Position numbers and translations under genes: made by a program. This document shows, piece after piece, positions 1 to 7,900 of a DNA stretch of 40,867 nt (position 1 is its first letter; each line of letters starts with the position of its first letter). The notes under the pieces were generated by a model that saw nothing but the letters and a program-made list of their open reading frames with translations, was not told where the DNA came from and did no database searches. The DNA comes from a virus, in IMG/VR virus record IMGVR_UViG_3300045972_000372, positions 1 to 40,867 of that record; one strand, written 5' to 3'.

Positions 1-1
1 G

Positions 2-529
2 TCCTCGAAGTGGCAGGAGCTCGTGGCGGCCAACGGCCTCGTCTACCCCTACGTCGACTTCTCGGGTGTCGACGGGGCGAAGGACGCGATCTACCTGGGC
101 CTCCCCGTCCTGGGCAAGGGGGACACGATCAAGCTCCCCACGACCGACGGGATCGTGGTGCCCACGGACCCCATCGGAACCGACATGCCCGACAGCGGGG
201 CGAAGAGCGTGCTCATCGGCGGGATTGAGAACCTCCGGGCGGCCCTGCTCCGGCGCCTGCGCACCCCACGCGGCTACATGCCCCACCACCCCAGCTACGG
301 CTCAACCATCCCCTCCTACGTGGGAAGCCCGCTCACTCCGGCCCTCGTGCTCTCGCTGCGCGGCGAGGTCCGTCGGGCGCTCCTCGAGGATCCGCGGGTC
401 ATCTCCGTCGACAGGGTCACGATGTCCGTCGGCCTCGACGACATCTTCGTGGAGGTCTCCGCGACGACGGCGATCGGCCCCATCTCCATCGGCGGTGCCG
501 TCGGCGGCGTGGTCCCTGGCAACAACTGA
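2..529 (+). CDS. Baseplate wedge protein, gp25/W-like, with LysM-like N-terminal segment (5' partial)
   Basis: The reading frame is open to the window edge and contains a W-x-E-L-V-x-x-N-G-L-x-Y-P stretch just before the GTG at 23, so the gene probably starts upstream and that GTG is internal. The first part resembles the LysM-like lead of baseplate proteins. The second half (IGGIENLRAALLRRL, RGYMPHHPSYGS, then EVRRALLEDPRVISVDRV) fits the gp25/protein W family. Family members form the wedge-to-hub contact of contractile-tail baseplates; despite the family's lysozyme name most are structural. The J-like gene follows 27 bases later, the usual W-J order. Seen: 175 residues plus stop. The family call is by motif recognition and the missing start is inferred. 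Confidence 0.8.
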   Translation, partial: SSKWQELVAANGLVYPYVDFSGVDGAKDAIYLGLPVLGKGDTIKLPTTDGIVVPTDPIGTDMPDSGAKSVLIGGIENLRAALLRRLRTPRGYMPHHPSYGSTIPSYVGSPLTPALVLSLRGEVRRALLEDPRVISVDRVTMSVGLDDIFVEVSATTAIGPISIGGAVGGVVPGNN

Positions 530-556
530 TTCAGCTACAATCAATCGAGGGATGCC

Positions 557-1786
557 ATGACTTTCGTGCCGCGCAACTATGTCGACCTCACCTCTGCGAT
601 GGTGGCGTGGCTTGGATCGAACCCGGATGCCAAGGATGGCGTCACCCCGTCCGACCTCACCGTGGGAAGCCTCGAGCGTGCCCACCTCGAGGCCGTTGCG
701 ATCCTCATGGAGGAGTATGACCAGCGGGCCGCCGACGCCATCAAGGCCGCGATCCCCGAGTCCTGCTTCTACGCCTTCGGCTTCTCCAAACTCCCGCCCG
801 TGGCATCCACCACGACGCTCGTGTGCAGCTCCTTCGTGGCCGTGCCCTACAACGTCACCATCCCCATCGGGACCACGTTCCAGGGGCCGAACGGCGTGCT
901 CTTCCTGTCGACCACGACCGGCACCATCCTCTCCGGCCAGACCGTCTCGGACAACATCTCCGCCAAGGCGACCGTGACCGGCATCACTGGGAACGTGGCC
1001 GAAAATACAATCTCGCGCATCGTGACCCCCATCCAATACCTCGACACGGTCACGAACCCCCAGGCCGCCCTGGGCGGGGCCGAGGAGGAGGGCGACGACT
1101 CTCGTGCGCTCCGCTTCCAGGCCTACCTCCGGACCCTCGTGCGGGGCACCAAGGAGGCGCTCGAGTTCGCGGCCATGTCCGTGCCTTCGCAGACCGTCCT
1201 CGACGCGCGGGCCATCGAGCCCTTCCTGCTGGATCCAGTCCCCGACGGCGTTCCCTACGCTGGCAAGGTGTGGCTCTTCGTGGACGACGGCACGCTGTCG
1301 ACGACCCTGGGCACCACCACGGAGACCGAGGTCTACAACGCCGTGAACGGCTACATCGACCCGTCGGGAACCAAGGTGCCGGGCTACAAGGCCGCGGGCG
1401 TGATCGTGGACATCCTGAAGTCGACGCCCGTTCCGGTGTGCGTGCGAGCCCAGGTGAAGCTCGCCTCCGGCGCCGTGGCCCGGTGGGTCGACATCCAGGC
1501 CTCCCTCACGGCCGCGATGAACGCCTACTTCAGCAACCTCCGGATCTCCGAGGTGGCCAGCTACCAGAACCTCGTCACCACCCTCACCACCTGCGATGCC
1601 GACATCCGCGAGGTGAACCTCGTGTTCTGGAAAGCGTCTGGCACCGTGCCGGACTATGCCGCGGCGATCATGGCCTCGGACATCACCCCCATCGACTCTT
1701 CGACGCCCCTGAGCCTCGGCTGGCGCTTGCGCCCCTTGCAGGACGTGTCGGCGGGCGTCACCTACCCGGAGTGGATCCTTGCGTGA
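557..1786 (+). CDS. Baseplate J-like protein
   Basis: A 409-residue protein starting at ATG with GAGGG about 5 bases upstream. It matches the baseplate J/Mu gp47 family in layout. There is an N-terminal segment with LxVGSLERAHLEAVAILMEE, a central GNVAENTISRIVTP loop, then an EEEGDDSRALRFQAYLRTLVRGTKEALEF signature and a C-terminal half with DGVPYAGKVWLFVDDG. These proteins form the baseplate wedge of contractile tails. It lies between the W-like gene and the hub gene, and its stop codon overlaps the next start (TTG at 1779). Family assignment is firm; the exact structural class (Mu-like or P2-like) is not. Confidence 0.85.
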   Translation: MTFVPRNYVDLTSAMVAWLGSNPDAKDGVTPSDLTVGSLERAHLEAVAILMEEYDQRAADAIKAAIPESCFYAFGFSKLPPVASTTTLVCSSFVAVPYNVTIPIGTTFQGPNGVLFLSTTTGTILSGQTVSDNISAKATVTGITGNVAENTISRIVTPIQYLDTVTNPQAALGGAEEEGDDSRALRFQAYLRTLVRGTKEALEFAAMSVPSQTVLDARAIEPFLLDPVPDGVPYAGKVWLFVDDGTLSTTLGTTTETEVYNAVNGYIDPSGTKVPGYKAAGVIVDILKSTPVPVCVRAQVKLASGAVARWVDIQASLTAAMNAYFSNLRISEVASYQNLVTTLTTCDADIREVNLVFWKASGTVPDYAAAIMASDITPIDSSTPLSLGWRLRPLQDVSAGVTYPEWILA

Positions 1787-3830
1787 ACTATTCGTCAAGG
1801 GATACGCCGTCCACGTGCTGGTGGAGGCATCACTTGTCGACACCGATCCCCTGGACAAGACGCGCTACTACAAGCTCGACGCCACCATCGGATCGGACCT
1901 CGTGGCGAAAGTGTGCTCGCTCACGACGAAGGCCGCCGACGGGAAGGACACCACCCTCAAGGTTCCGCTCGCCGTAACCGGCGTCGACACCTCCGAGGCC
2001 CTCACCAGCGATCAGAGCGCGGGCATCACCTTCTCTGGTGCATCCGTTGTGGCGACCGCCCTGAAGGATCGCGTGCGCTGCATGGACCGCGTGCGCATCG
2101 AGCTCACGGATGGCAAGGAGTGGAGCCTTGGCTTCGACGGCTTCGTGAACCAGGAGAGTAGCAAGCTCACCTCGACGAACGACCGCTACTCGACCTCCTT
2201 CTCGATCTCCGCCTCCGGCCTGTGGAAGTTCCTCTCGCAGAGCTGGTTCAACTGGCAGGGCGCCATCCAGCCGGGCTACGACTTCGCCACCACGAAGGCA
2301 GGCGACACCCTGTTCCGGAAGCTGGCGGAGAACCCGTCCCAGCCTGCGCAGAACATCATCAAGCTCTTCATCAACGCCGCGCTCGGCATCGTGAAGCTCA
2401 AGACGGCCGAGGGCCAGATCCGGCCGGGCAAGTTCTTCGAGTTCGGCATTGGCACCGACTGGACCTCCGCCTTCGACCTCGCCTACCCGCTCCCGGTCAC
2501 GACCCTCCCTACCTACAAGGGGCCGCTGTCCGGCATCATCGGCGAACTCGCCCAGCCCGACATCCACGAGTGCTACGCGACCTACCGGAAGTTCGGGGAC
2601 ACCTGGAAGCCCACGATCATATTCCGGCCACGGCCCTACCCTGGCGGCCCCGGCGACGATGCTGGCTGGAAGGCCCTGAAAGTCAACAAGATCAAGGACG
2701 GCCCCGTCGGCAAGACGATCATGGACAGCCGCAACGACGGCCAGCACCCGAACGCCTTCCATTGGTCGGGAAGTTCCGCCTCCGACGCGGGCCTCACCGA
2801 GTTCCAGATGAAGCTCCTCCACGGCTTCAAGGTGGACCAGCGGAGCATCGACCGCTACGGCTACTCTGCACGGCCGGTGGGCTCCACGCTGCCCCCGCTG
2901 TCGATGGTGAAAAAGGACAACTTCACGCCCTACATCACGACCATCCAGAACCTCATGCTGCGCGTCGCCTACCAAGAGGCGCCCATGCCCGAGCTATGGA
3001 CGAGGACGATCCAGGTCTCCATGACCCCCGGCATCCACGTCGGCGAAATCCTCGAGGACTGGAGCACGGGCGTTCCCTGGACCGGCTACGTGTCGACAGT
3101 TTCCCACCGCATCCACGCGGACCCATGGGGGGCCTCCACCAACATCGGCATGGTGCGCTGTGTGCAGTGCGAGGCGAAGGACTACCCAGACATCGTCCGC
3201 GGGCTCGTGCAGATCGAGACCCGGCAGTATGTCGTGGCGAACACGGGCGGGGCGAAGAGCCTAGACGGCGTGAAGAGCGCCCAGCGCGGGGCGATCGACT
3301 CCACGTGCGCCCAGCCGGTCGCGGGCTTCCCCTTCGGCACCGGCATCATCAAGGCGGCTCACAACTACGGCGTCCCGCCCTACGTCCTGGCCCAGGTCAT
3401 CAAGTGCGAGTCCTCCTACGGGATGAACAAGACGCATCCGGGCGGGGGCGGAGGCATCGGCATCGCCCAGTTCCTGGCCTCCACAGCGAACGGCCTGAAC
3501 GCCATGGGCTACCCGAACACCTTCAACTCCTCCCTCGCCGCCTCGAACGATTGCCTGAGCATCGACGCCGCGGCGTGGTATCTCTCCTACCTCATGAAGC
3601 GCATCGCCACGGCGGGTCTCACCTTCTCGAATAGCTTCCCCGACCCCGAGAGCCAGTTCTACGCCTGGGTGCTCTACGCCTACAACAAGGGCGAGGGCAA
3701 CGCCACGACGCAAGGCCCGGCCCAGGCCTGGGCCTTCAGTCCAATCCAGCGGGCCTTCGTGGAGTGGAAAACCTACTGGAGCCCGTTCCAGGTGAAGAAC
3801 GCCTCCATGGCCTTCGCGGGGCTCAAATGA
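1779..3830 (+). CDS. Baseplate hub protein with C-terminal lytic transglycosylase domain
   Basis: A 683-residue protein. The TTG start at 1779 is chosen because GGAG lies 7 bases upstream inside the end of the J-like gene; the 8-base overlap implies translational coupling. Residues 1 to about 480 look like a baseplate hub or gpD/gp44-like protein (beta-rich, with DRVRIELTDG and a late GEILEDWSTG-type segment). Residues about 515-660 look like an SLT/goose-lysozyme-type transglycosylase: VLAQVIKCESSYG with Glu544 as the likely catalytic acid, then GGGIGIAQFLASTA and a VLYAYNKGEGNA segment. Such a domain would open peptidoglycan locally during injection. The spike gene follows with an ATGA overlap. 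The hub assignment rests mainly on position. Confidence 0.75.
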   Translation: MRELFVKGYAVHVLVEASLVDTDPLDKTRYYKLDATIGSDLVAKVCSLTTKAADGKDTTLKVPLAVTGVDTSEALTSDQSAGITFSGASVVATALKDRVRCMDRVRIELTDGKEWSLGFDGFVNQESSKLTSTNDRYSTSFSISASGLWKFLSQSWFNWQGAIQPGYDFATTKAGDTLFRKLAENPSQPAQNIIKLFINAALGIVKLKTAEGQIRPGKFFEFGIGTDWTSAFDLAYPLPVTTLPTYKGPLSGIIGELAQPDIHECYATYRKFGDTWKPTIIFRPRPYPGGPGDDAGWKALKVNKIKDGPVGKTIMDSRNDGQHPNAFHWSGSSASDAGLTEFQMKLLHGFKVDQRSIDRYGYSARPVGSTLPPLSMVKKDNFTPYITTIQNLMLRVAYQEAPMPELWTRTIQVSMTPGIHVGEILEDWSTGVPWTGYVSTVSHRIHADPWGASTNIGMVRCVQCEAKDYPDIVRGLVQIETRQYVVANTGGAKSLDGVKSAQRGAIDSTCAQPVAGFPFGTGIIKAAHNYGVPPYVLAQVIKCESSYGMNKTHPGGGGGIGIAQFLASTANGLNAMGYPNTFNSSLAASNDCLSIDAAAWYLSYLMKRIATAGLTFSNSFPDPESQFYAWVLYAYNKGEGNATTQGPAQAWAFSPIQRAFVEWKTYWSPFQVKNASMAFAGLK

Positions 3831-4576
3831 TCGGCATGATGGCGACGGTCTCCAAGGTGCTGCCCGACCGAGGCGGCGTGCTCGTGATCTTCGACAACGG
3901 CGTCGGCTCCATCGACACCGGCCAGAGCGACGGCCACTTCGTCCGCGTCCTGGCACGGCGAGCCCACCCCACCCGCGGCTCCGTGATCGAGCTTCCGGAA
4001 GAGGGGGAGCTGGGCCTCGTGCTCGAACTCGACAACCTCATGCAGTTCTGGGTCGGGGGCATCTACTGGCAGGGCAACAACCAGCTCGACGGCACCCCTC
4101 TCCTCTCCATGAGCCGGGATGGCTCCGGCGTGCTCCGCCAGACCCGCCAGAACGGCGACGTGCAGTTCGACCACCCCTCGGGCCTCCGTGTGACCGTGGC
4201 GGCCGTCCAGGGGCCTCTGGCGGCCCTGGGGCGCACGGGTCAGGCGGGCGTGGAACCGCCGAAGGGGGATTGCGACATCGAGCTCGAGCACCCCTCCGGC
4301 CTGAAGGCCCACGTCGACAAGGACGGCGCCCTCACCTTGACCCTGCCCGCGGGCGGGGTGATCTCCGTCGACAAGGATGGCGCCTTCCTGGCCCAGGGCT
4401 TCGCCTCGATGGGTCTCCAGGACGCGAACGCCCGCTTCTGCATGGAGGATCTCTGGACGTGGGCCAAGGACCACAAGCACACTGCCCAGGGCGCCACGGC
4501 CATCACCACGATCCCCACCACCCAGCCTCCGGGCTCCTCGCTCTCCCCTGCAACCATGAAAGGCCCCCATGCCTAG
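3827..4576 (+). CDS. Baseplate spike protein, V/gp45-like
   Basis: A 249-residue protein. The ATG at 3827 overlaps the upstream TGA (ATGA); an in-frame GTG at 3764 would lie deep inside the hub gene and is not used here. The N-terminus (VSKVLPDRGGVLVIFDNG, RGSVIELPEEGELGLVLEL) is an OB-fold-like segment of baseplate V or Mu gp45. It is followed by repeated beta-prism-like units: FDHPSGLRVTV, LEHPSGLKAHVDKDGALTLTLP and GGVISVDKDGAFL. The C-terminus ends in HKHTAQGATAITTIPTTQPPGS, a common spike-tip region. It would form the membrane-piercing trimeric needle under the hub. Confidence 0.85.
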   Translation: MIGMMATVSKVLPDRGGVLVIFDNGVGSIDTGQSDGHFVRVLARRAHPTRGSVIELPEEGELGLVLELDNLMQFWVGGIYWQGNNQLDGTPLLSMSRDGSGVLRQTRQNGDVQFDHPSGLRVTVAAVQGPLAALGRTGQAGVEPPKGDCDIELEHPSGLKAHVDKDGALTLTLPAGGVISVDKDGAFLAQGFASMGLQDANARFCMEDLWTWAKDHKHTAQGATAITTIPTTQPPGSSLSPATMKGPHA

Positions 4577-5390
4577 CTGGACCCTGGAGATCGACTACGC
4601 CGTGCTCGGCGAGATCGAGCCGGTCCTGTCGCAGCTCTTCGCCTCGATCGGTGTCGACAGCTTCCCGCGCTACGCGGAGGCGGCCGAAACTATCTCCGAG
4701 AATGCGGAGCAGCTCTACAAGGGCTACCTCCTGGGGAAGCCCATGCAAAACGGACAGACGGTCAAGTCCCCCTCGAAGGAGGCGGCCGAGGGCGTGGCCC
4801 GGCGTGCGGCTGGCCAGCTCCAGTGGGACTTGATGAACACTGTCGACGAGGCCAAGCGCATCGAGGAGGGCGCCCCCGCCTTCGACATGAAGAGCGTGCT
4901 GCCCACGTCCAAGAAGGCCCGGATGAGCAAGGAGGGGTTCCTCTACCTCATCATCCCCTTCCGGCACGGGAACCCGAACGCCACGAGCCTTCAGCCGATG
5001 CCGAAGGCCATCTACAAGATCGCCAAGCAGCTCTCCTACTCCTACCAGCTCGGCACCATCGGCTCGAGGAAGTCGGCGGCCACGGGCGCCAAGGTGCCGG
5101 TGTTCGGCTACCAGTGGGGCGACAAGCTCCAGGCGGGCCTCGCCCCGAAGAAGAGCCCAGGGCACAAGGGCGACATCTACGCGGGCATGTATCGCTTCAA
5201 CGGCCCGAAGCAGAGCGAGTTCATCACGTTCCGAACCATGAGCCAGAAGTCGACAGGGTGGATCAAGAAGGCCACGCCCGGCTACTACCCCCTCCAACAG
5301 GCCCTCCAGGTGGCCATGAACGAAGGCAAGCCCTCGCTGGCCGCTGCCATCCAAGAGGACTTCGCGGCCATGCTCGGGCTCGTCGACTAG
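4569..5390 (+). CDS. Unrecognised tail or virion-assembly protein
   Basis: A 273-residue protein starting at ATG 4569, overlapping the spike gene by 8 bases, with AAAGG 5 bases upstream. It is the last gene of the rightward baseplate unit and ends 5 bases before the convergent fibre operon. Visible features are a charged N-terminal half, the segment FITFRTMSQKSTGWIKKA near residue 220, and a C-terminal QALQVAMNEGKPSLAAAIQEDF helix. The FRTMS-x-KS-x-GWI stretch resembles one seen in HK97 gp10-like and virion-morphogenesis proteins. That resemblance is from memory and weak. A tail-completion or minor structural role is an inference from position. Confidence 0.45.
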   Translation: MPSWTLEIDYAVLGEIEPVLSQLFASIGVDSFPRYAEAAETISENAEQLYKGYLLGKPMQNGQTVKSPSKEAAEGVARRAAGQLQWDLMNTVDEAKRIEEGAPAFDMKSVLPTSKKARMSKEGFLYLIIPFRHGNPNATSLQPMPKAIYKIAKQLSYSYQLGTIGSRKSAATGAKVPVFGYQWGDKLQAGLAPKKSPGHKGDIYAGMYRFNGPKQSEFITFRTMSQKSTGWIKKATPGYYPLQQALQVAMNEGKPSLAAAIQEDFAAMLGLVD

Positions 5391-5394
5391 GGCC

Positions 5395-5850
5395 TCAATC
5401 CATCGAGGGTTGCTTGATGATGTTGTGGGCTGGCATTCCGCCCGCGACGTAGACGTGGCCACGATCCATGGTCACGTGGTAGACGGTCGCTCGCTCTTCC
5501 AGGAACTCGACCGAGACCACCTCGACGTCGTGCACGTCGCCAGGGGCGGCTTCCCAGCGGGTGATGTCGCCGGGGACGAGCTGGGAGGCCGGGGGATAGT
5601 TCCCGTGCTCGTTGACCTCGCCGTCGGCGTGGCGCCGGTAGGGCCGGTGATCGCACGAACAGACCAGCGACCCCATGGTGGTCGTGATCCGCATGAGGGT
5701 CCGGTCCTCGTAGACGTAGACCTTGGTGATCTCCGCGATGACGGGCTCGAGGTTCGCGTCGTCGTAGCCGCGGGCGAGCATGCCCACCGCCACGAGCTCG
5801 ACAGGGATGGAACCGTCGGCGAGCTCGAACAGGGTGCCAGCGGGAACACA
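5395..5850 (-). other. Hint (hedgehog/intein-like) domain segment of the fibre gene
   Basis: This part encodes residues 569-719 of the fibre. The N-terminal Cys sits directly after a Gly-rich linker. The block A (C-x-P-A-G-T), block B (D-H) and C-terminal (H-N) landmarks of Hint domains are all present within 143 residues, too short to hold a homing endonuclease. Only eight residues follow the Asn. Seen: landmarks and spacing. Inferred: autoprocessing ability. Confidence 0.7.
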
Positions 5851-7554
5851 GCCTGTGCCGCCGCCACCCCCGCCGCCCCCACCACCAGTGGTGGACCAGC
5901 TCGTGGTGTAGTTGATGACCTTCTCGACCGTGACCGGGCTTCCCGCGCTGTCGACGCACCGCAGGCGCACCTTGTAGGGGCCTGCATTGAGCTGGGTCGA
6001 GGTGAGGGCACCGCTGTCGACAGTTCCGGCAGAGCTGTTCCAGGTGGCGCCGGGGAGAGTGGTGTCGGCGCCAGCCACGAGGCTCCAGGTGTAGGGCGTG
6101 GTGCCGCCCGCGCCGATGGGGGTGAAGGAGAGCACGAACGTCCCGGCGCCCGTCTTGGCGTAGGACACGTCCCCGCTCGTGATGCTCAGGGCCACCACCG
6201 AGTAGGGGTTGACCGTGAGGCTGATCTGCTTCTGGACCGTCCGGGGCGTGCCCGCGCTGTCCGTGGCTTGGAGCTTGATCTGGAACACCTTCGGCAGGGT
6301 GCCGGGGTTGGCCGTCCAGGCCACGTGCATCGTGTTTCCGGAGAACGTCACGGCGGGGTCGGTGGCGCCCGTGATGAGGCCGCTCCCGGCCACGGCGCTC
6401 CAGGTGACGACGCCGACGGCATTGATGGCCGTGAGGCCGATGTCCACGGAGTCGGGCCACGTCTGGGACGCGCTTGCCGTCATGACCTTGTCGGTGGTGG
6501 CGATGCCCAGGGCCGCCAGGGTGCTCGGGTCGCCAAGGAACTTCACGGAGCCGCGCATGTAGCCGCCGCGGAAGCTGTCGTGGTTGATCTGGATGAAGGG
6601 ATCAGTCCAGGTCGGGTCGACGTAGACAAGCGCGTAGGTGGTCTGATCCTCGTCATCCGCGACCGTGTCGCCGATCTCGTCCGCGATGAGGGTCGTCCCG
6701 TTGTAGCCCAGAATGATGCGGGTCGCATTTAGCATCCCGGCGCCGCCGTAGAGGCTGTTGCAGACCGCGATGACCTCGTAGAGGCCCGTCTTGGTGAGGC
6801 TCAGGGTGTTCGCGTCCCTGACCACCACGGCTCCGCCGTAAATCTTCACTCCCGTCATGGGCACGGCCTGGAAGTTCCCACCACCAGTCGCGGGCGGGTT
6901 GCCCCGGAAGGAGGCCGCCTCGATGAGCTGGGCGGTGCCGATCGCGTCGATGCGGGCCTTGAGGTTCGGGAAGGCGTTCCTGGCCGTGACCACCTCGCCG
7001 GTCACGAGGGCGTGGTAGTCGAGGCGGAGGTCGGTGGGAGCGTAGCGTTCGATGGCGGGCGGCCCGGTCACAGGCACGCGGACCCTGGCCAGGATGACGG
7101 CCCGGTTCCCGCCCACGTCGTAGGGGTCGGGCACGGTCGGGTCGACAGGCACGGCCGCGGGGGTGCCGGTGACGACGACGTAGGTGGGCATCTGGGCCGC
7201 GGTCAGAGCTCCGGTGGGCAGGAGGCTCACGGGGTCCGTCGGCCCGGCCACCCACTTGTGGTAGCCGATGAGGAGGTCGATGCGGGGGTTGGCCGCGGGG
7301 CCGGAGATGTTGAGCTGCACCGGCCCGGTCTCCTCGACGACGTAGCGGCCGTGGCCGACGTCTCCAGGCGAGCGCCAGACCGACCGCCCATTGGCCGCAT
7401 TGACCCCCAGGGAGGCCGTCCACCCCGCTCCGCCCCCTGCACCAGCGATGGTGGGCTCGAGGCCCTCGTAGACCCCGGCAGGGAGCCCGATGGACCGTGC
7501 GATCTCGGAGTCGTCGATGGGCGATCCGTAGAGGGGGTGGATGGTCGTGGTCAT
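5395..7554 (-). CDS. Tail fibre with Ig-like repeats and C-terminal Hint (intein-like) domain
   Basis: A 719-residue protein, last gene of the leftward fibre operon, with AGGA 5 bases before the ATG. Residues 1 to about 330 look like a virion-attached fibre head. Residues about 370-560 hold two Ig/cadherin-like units, each with a (L/R)(Q/R)(A/C)xDSAG core. A run of about ten glycines follows. Residues 569-719 look like a Hint domain: Cys569 in CVPAGTLFELADGS, a block-B-like CSCDHRPY, and a C-terminal VYVAGGMPAHN ending at Asn711. Residue +1 is Ile, not Cys/Ser/Thr, so classical splicing is unlikely. Cleavage or transfer at the Cys, as in bacterial intein-like domains, is more plausible. This activity is inferred. 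Confidence 0.75.
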   Translation of the reverse strand: MTTTIHPLYGSPIDDSEIARSIGLPAGVYEGLEPTIAGAGGGAGWTASLGVNAANGRSVWRSPGDVGHGRYVVEETGPVQLNISGPAANPRIDLLIGYHKWVAGPTDPVSLLPTGALTAAQMPTYVVVTGTPAAVPVDPTVPDPYDVGGNRAVILARVRVPVTGPPAIERYAPTDLRLDYHALVTGEVVTARNAFPNLKARIDAIGTAQLIEAASFRGNPPATGGGNFQAVPMTGVKIYGGAVVVRDANTLSLTKTGLYEVIAVCNSLYGGAGMLNATRIILGYNGTTLIADEIGDTVADDEDQTTYALVYVDPTWTDPFIQINHDSFRGGYMRGSVKFLGDPSTLAALGIATTDKVMTASASQTWPDSVDIGLTAINAVGVVTWSAVAGSGLITGATDPAVTFSGNTMHVAWTANPGTLPKVFQIKLQATDSAGTPRTVQKQISLTVNPYSVVALSITSGDVSYAKTGAGTFVLSFTPIGAGGTTPYTWSLVAGADTTLPGATWNSSAGTVDSGALTSTQLNAGPYKVRLRCVDSAGSPVTVEKVINYTTSWSTTGGGGGGGGGGTGCVPAGTLFELADGSIPVELVAVGMLARGYDDANLEPVIAEITKVYVYEDRTLMRITTTMGSLVCSCDHRPYRRHADGEVNEHGNYPPASQLVPGDITRWEAAPGDVHDVEVVSVEFLEERATVYHVTMDRGHVYVAGGMPAHNIIKQPSMD

Positions 7555-7569
7555 GGGTTCCTCGTGGTT

Positions 7570-7893
7570 CTATTGTGCTCTGGGTGGGTAAAGTTGGCCA
7601 GTGACTATGGCCGCCACTCCGCGCTCCCGGTAGATCGGCGGGAAGGTGAGGATCATCTGGCGCCCCATTGGCGGGACTGGCACCTTCACGGGCACCTGGG
7701 GCATCGGCCTTGGGCTCAACAATCCGGGGATCGCCAGTGCCCATTTCGTGATCCTGTCCCACGGCATGAGGGCCATCTGGCCCAGGGCTCGGATCTTGGC
7801 GGCATCATGGATCGGCGGCAGTTTCACGGGCCGCGTGTCCCGGTAGTTGCTGATTCCGGTTGGATCCTGGAGGTTCTTCGATGGGGTCGCCAT
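7570..7893 (-). CDS. Small fibre-cassette protein, copy B
   Basis: A 107-residue protein of unknown function, 7 bases after the stop of large fibre B, with no clear Shine-Dalgarno; translation is probably coupled. Its C-terminal third (PPMGRQMILTFPPIYRERG, then GQLYPPRAQ) is nearly the same as that of the 107-residue protein at 10064-10387. The N-terminal parts differ. The same large-plus-small order in both copies suggests that each small protein serves its own large neighbour, for example as a fibre chaperone or a fibre tip. That pairing is inferred. Confidence 0.65.
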   Translation of the reverse strand: MATPSKNLQDPTGISNYRDTRPVKLPPIHDAAKIRALGQMALMPWDRITKWALAIPGLLSPRPMPQVPVKVPVPPMGRQMILTFPPIYRERGVAAIVTGQLYPPRAQ

Positions 7894-7900
7894 GGTCCGC

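Noticed and set aside
302-1858. Long minus-strand frames opposite the baseplate genes
   Set aside because: Arg/His/Gly-rich translation typical of antisense frames in GC-rich coding DNA; they conflict with the clear baseplate gene order.
5410-6732. 440-residue plus-strand frame opposite the Hint fibre
   Set aside because: Its sequence is of shadow type, while the minus frame shows ordered domains and a Shine-Dalgarno.
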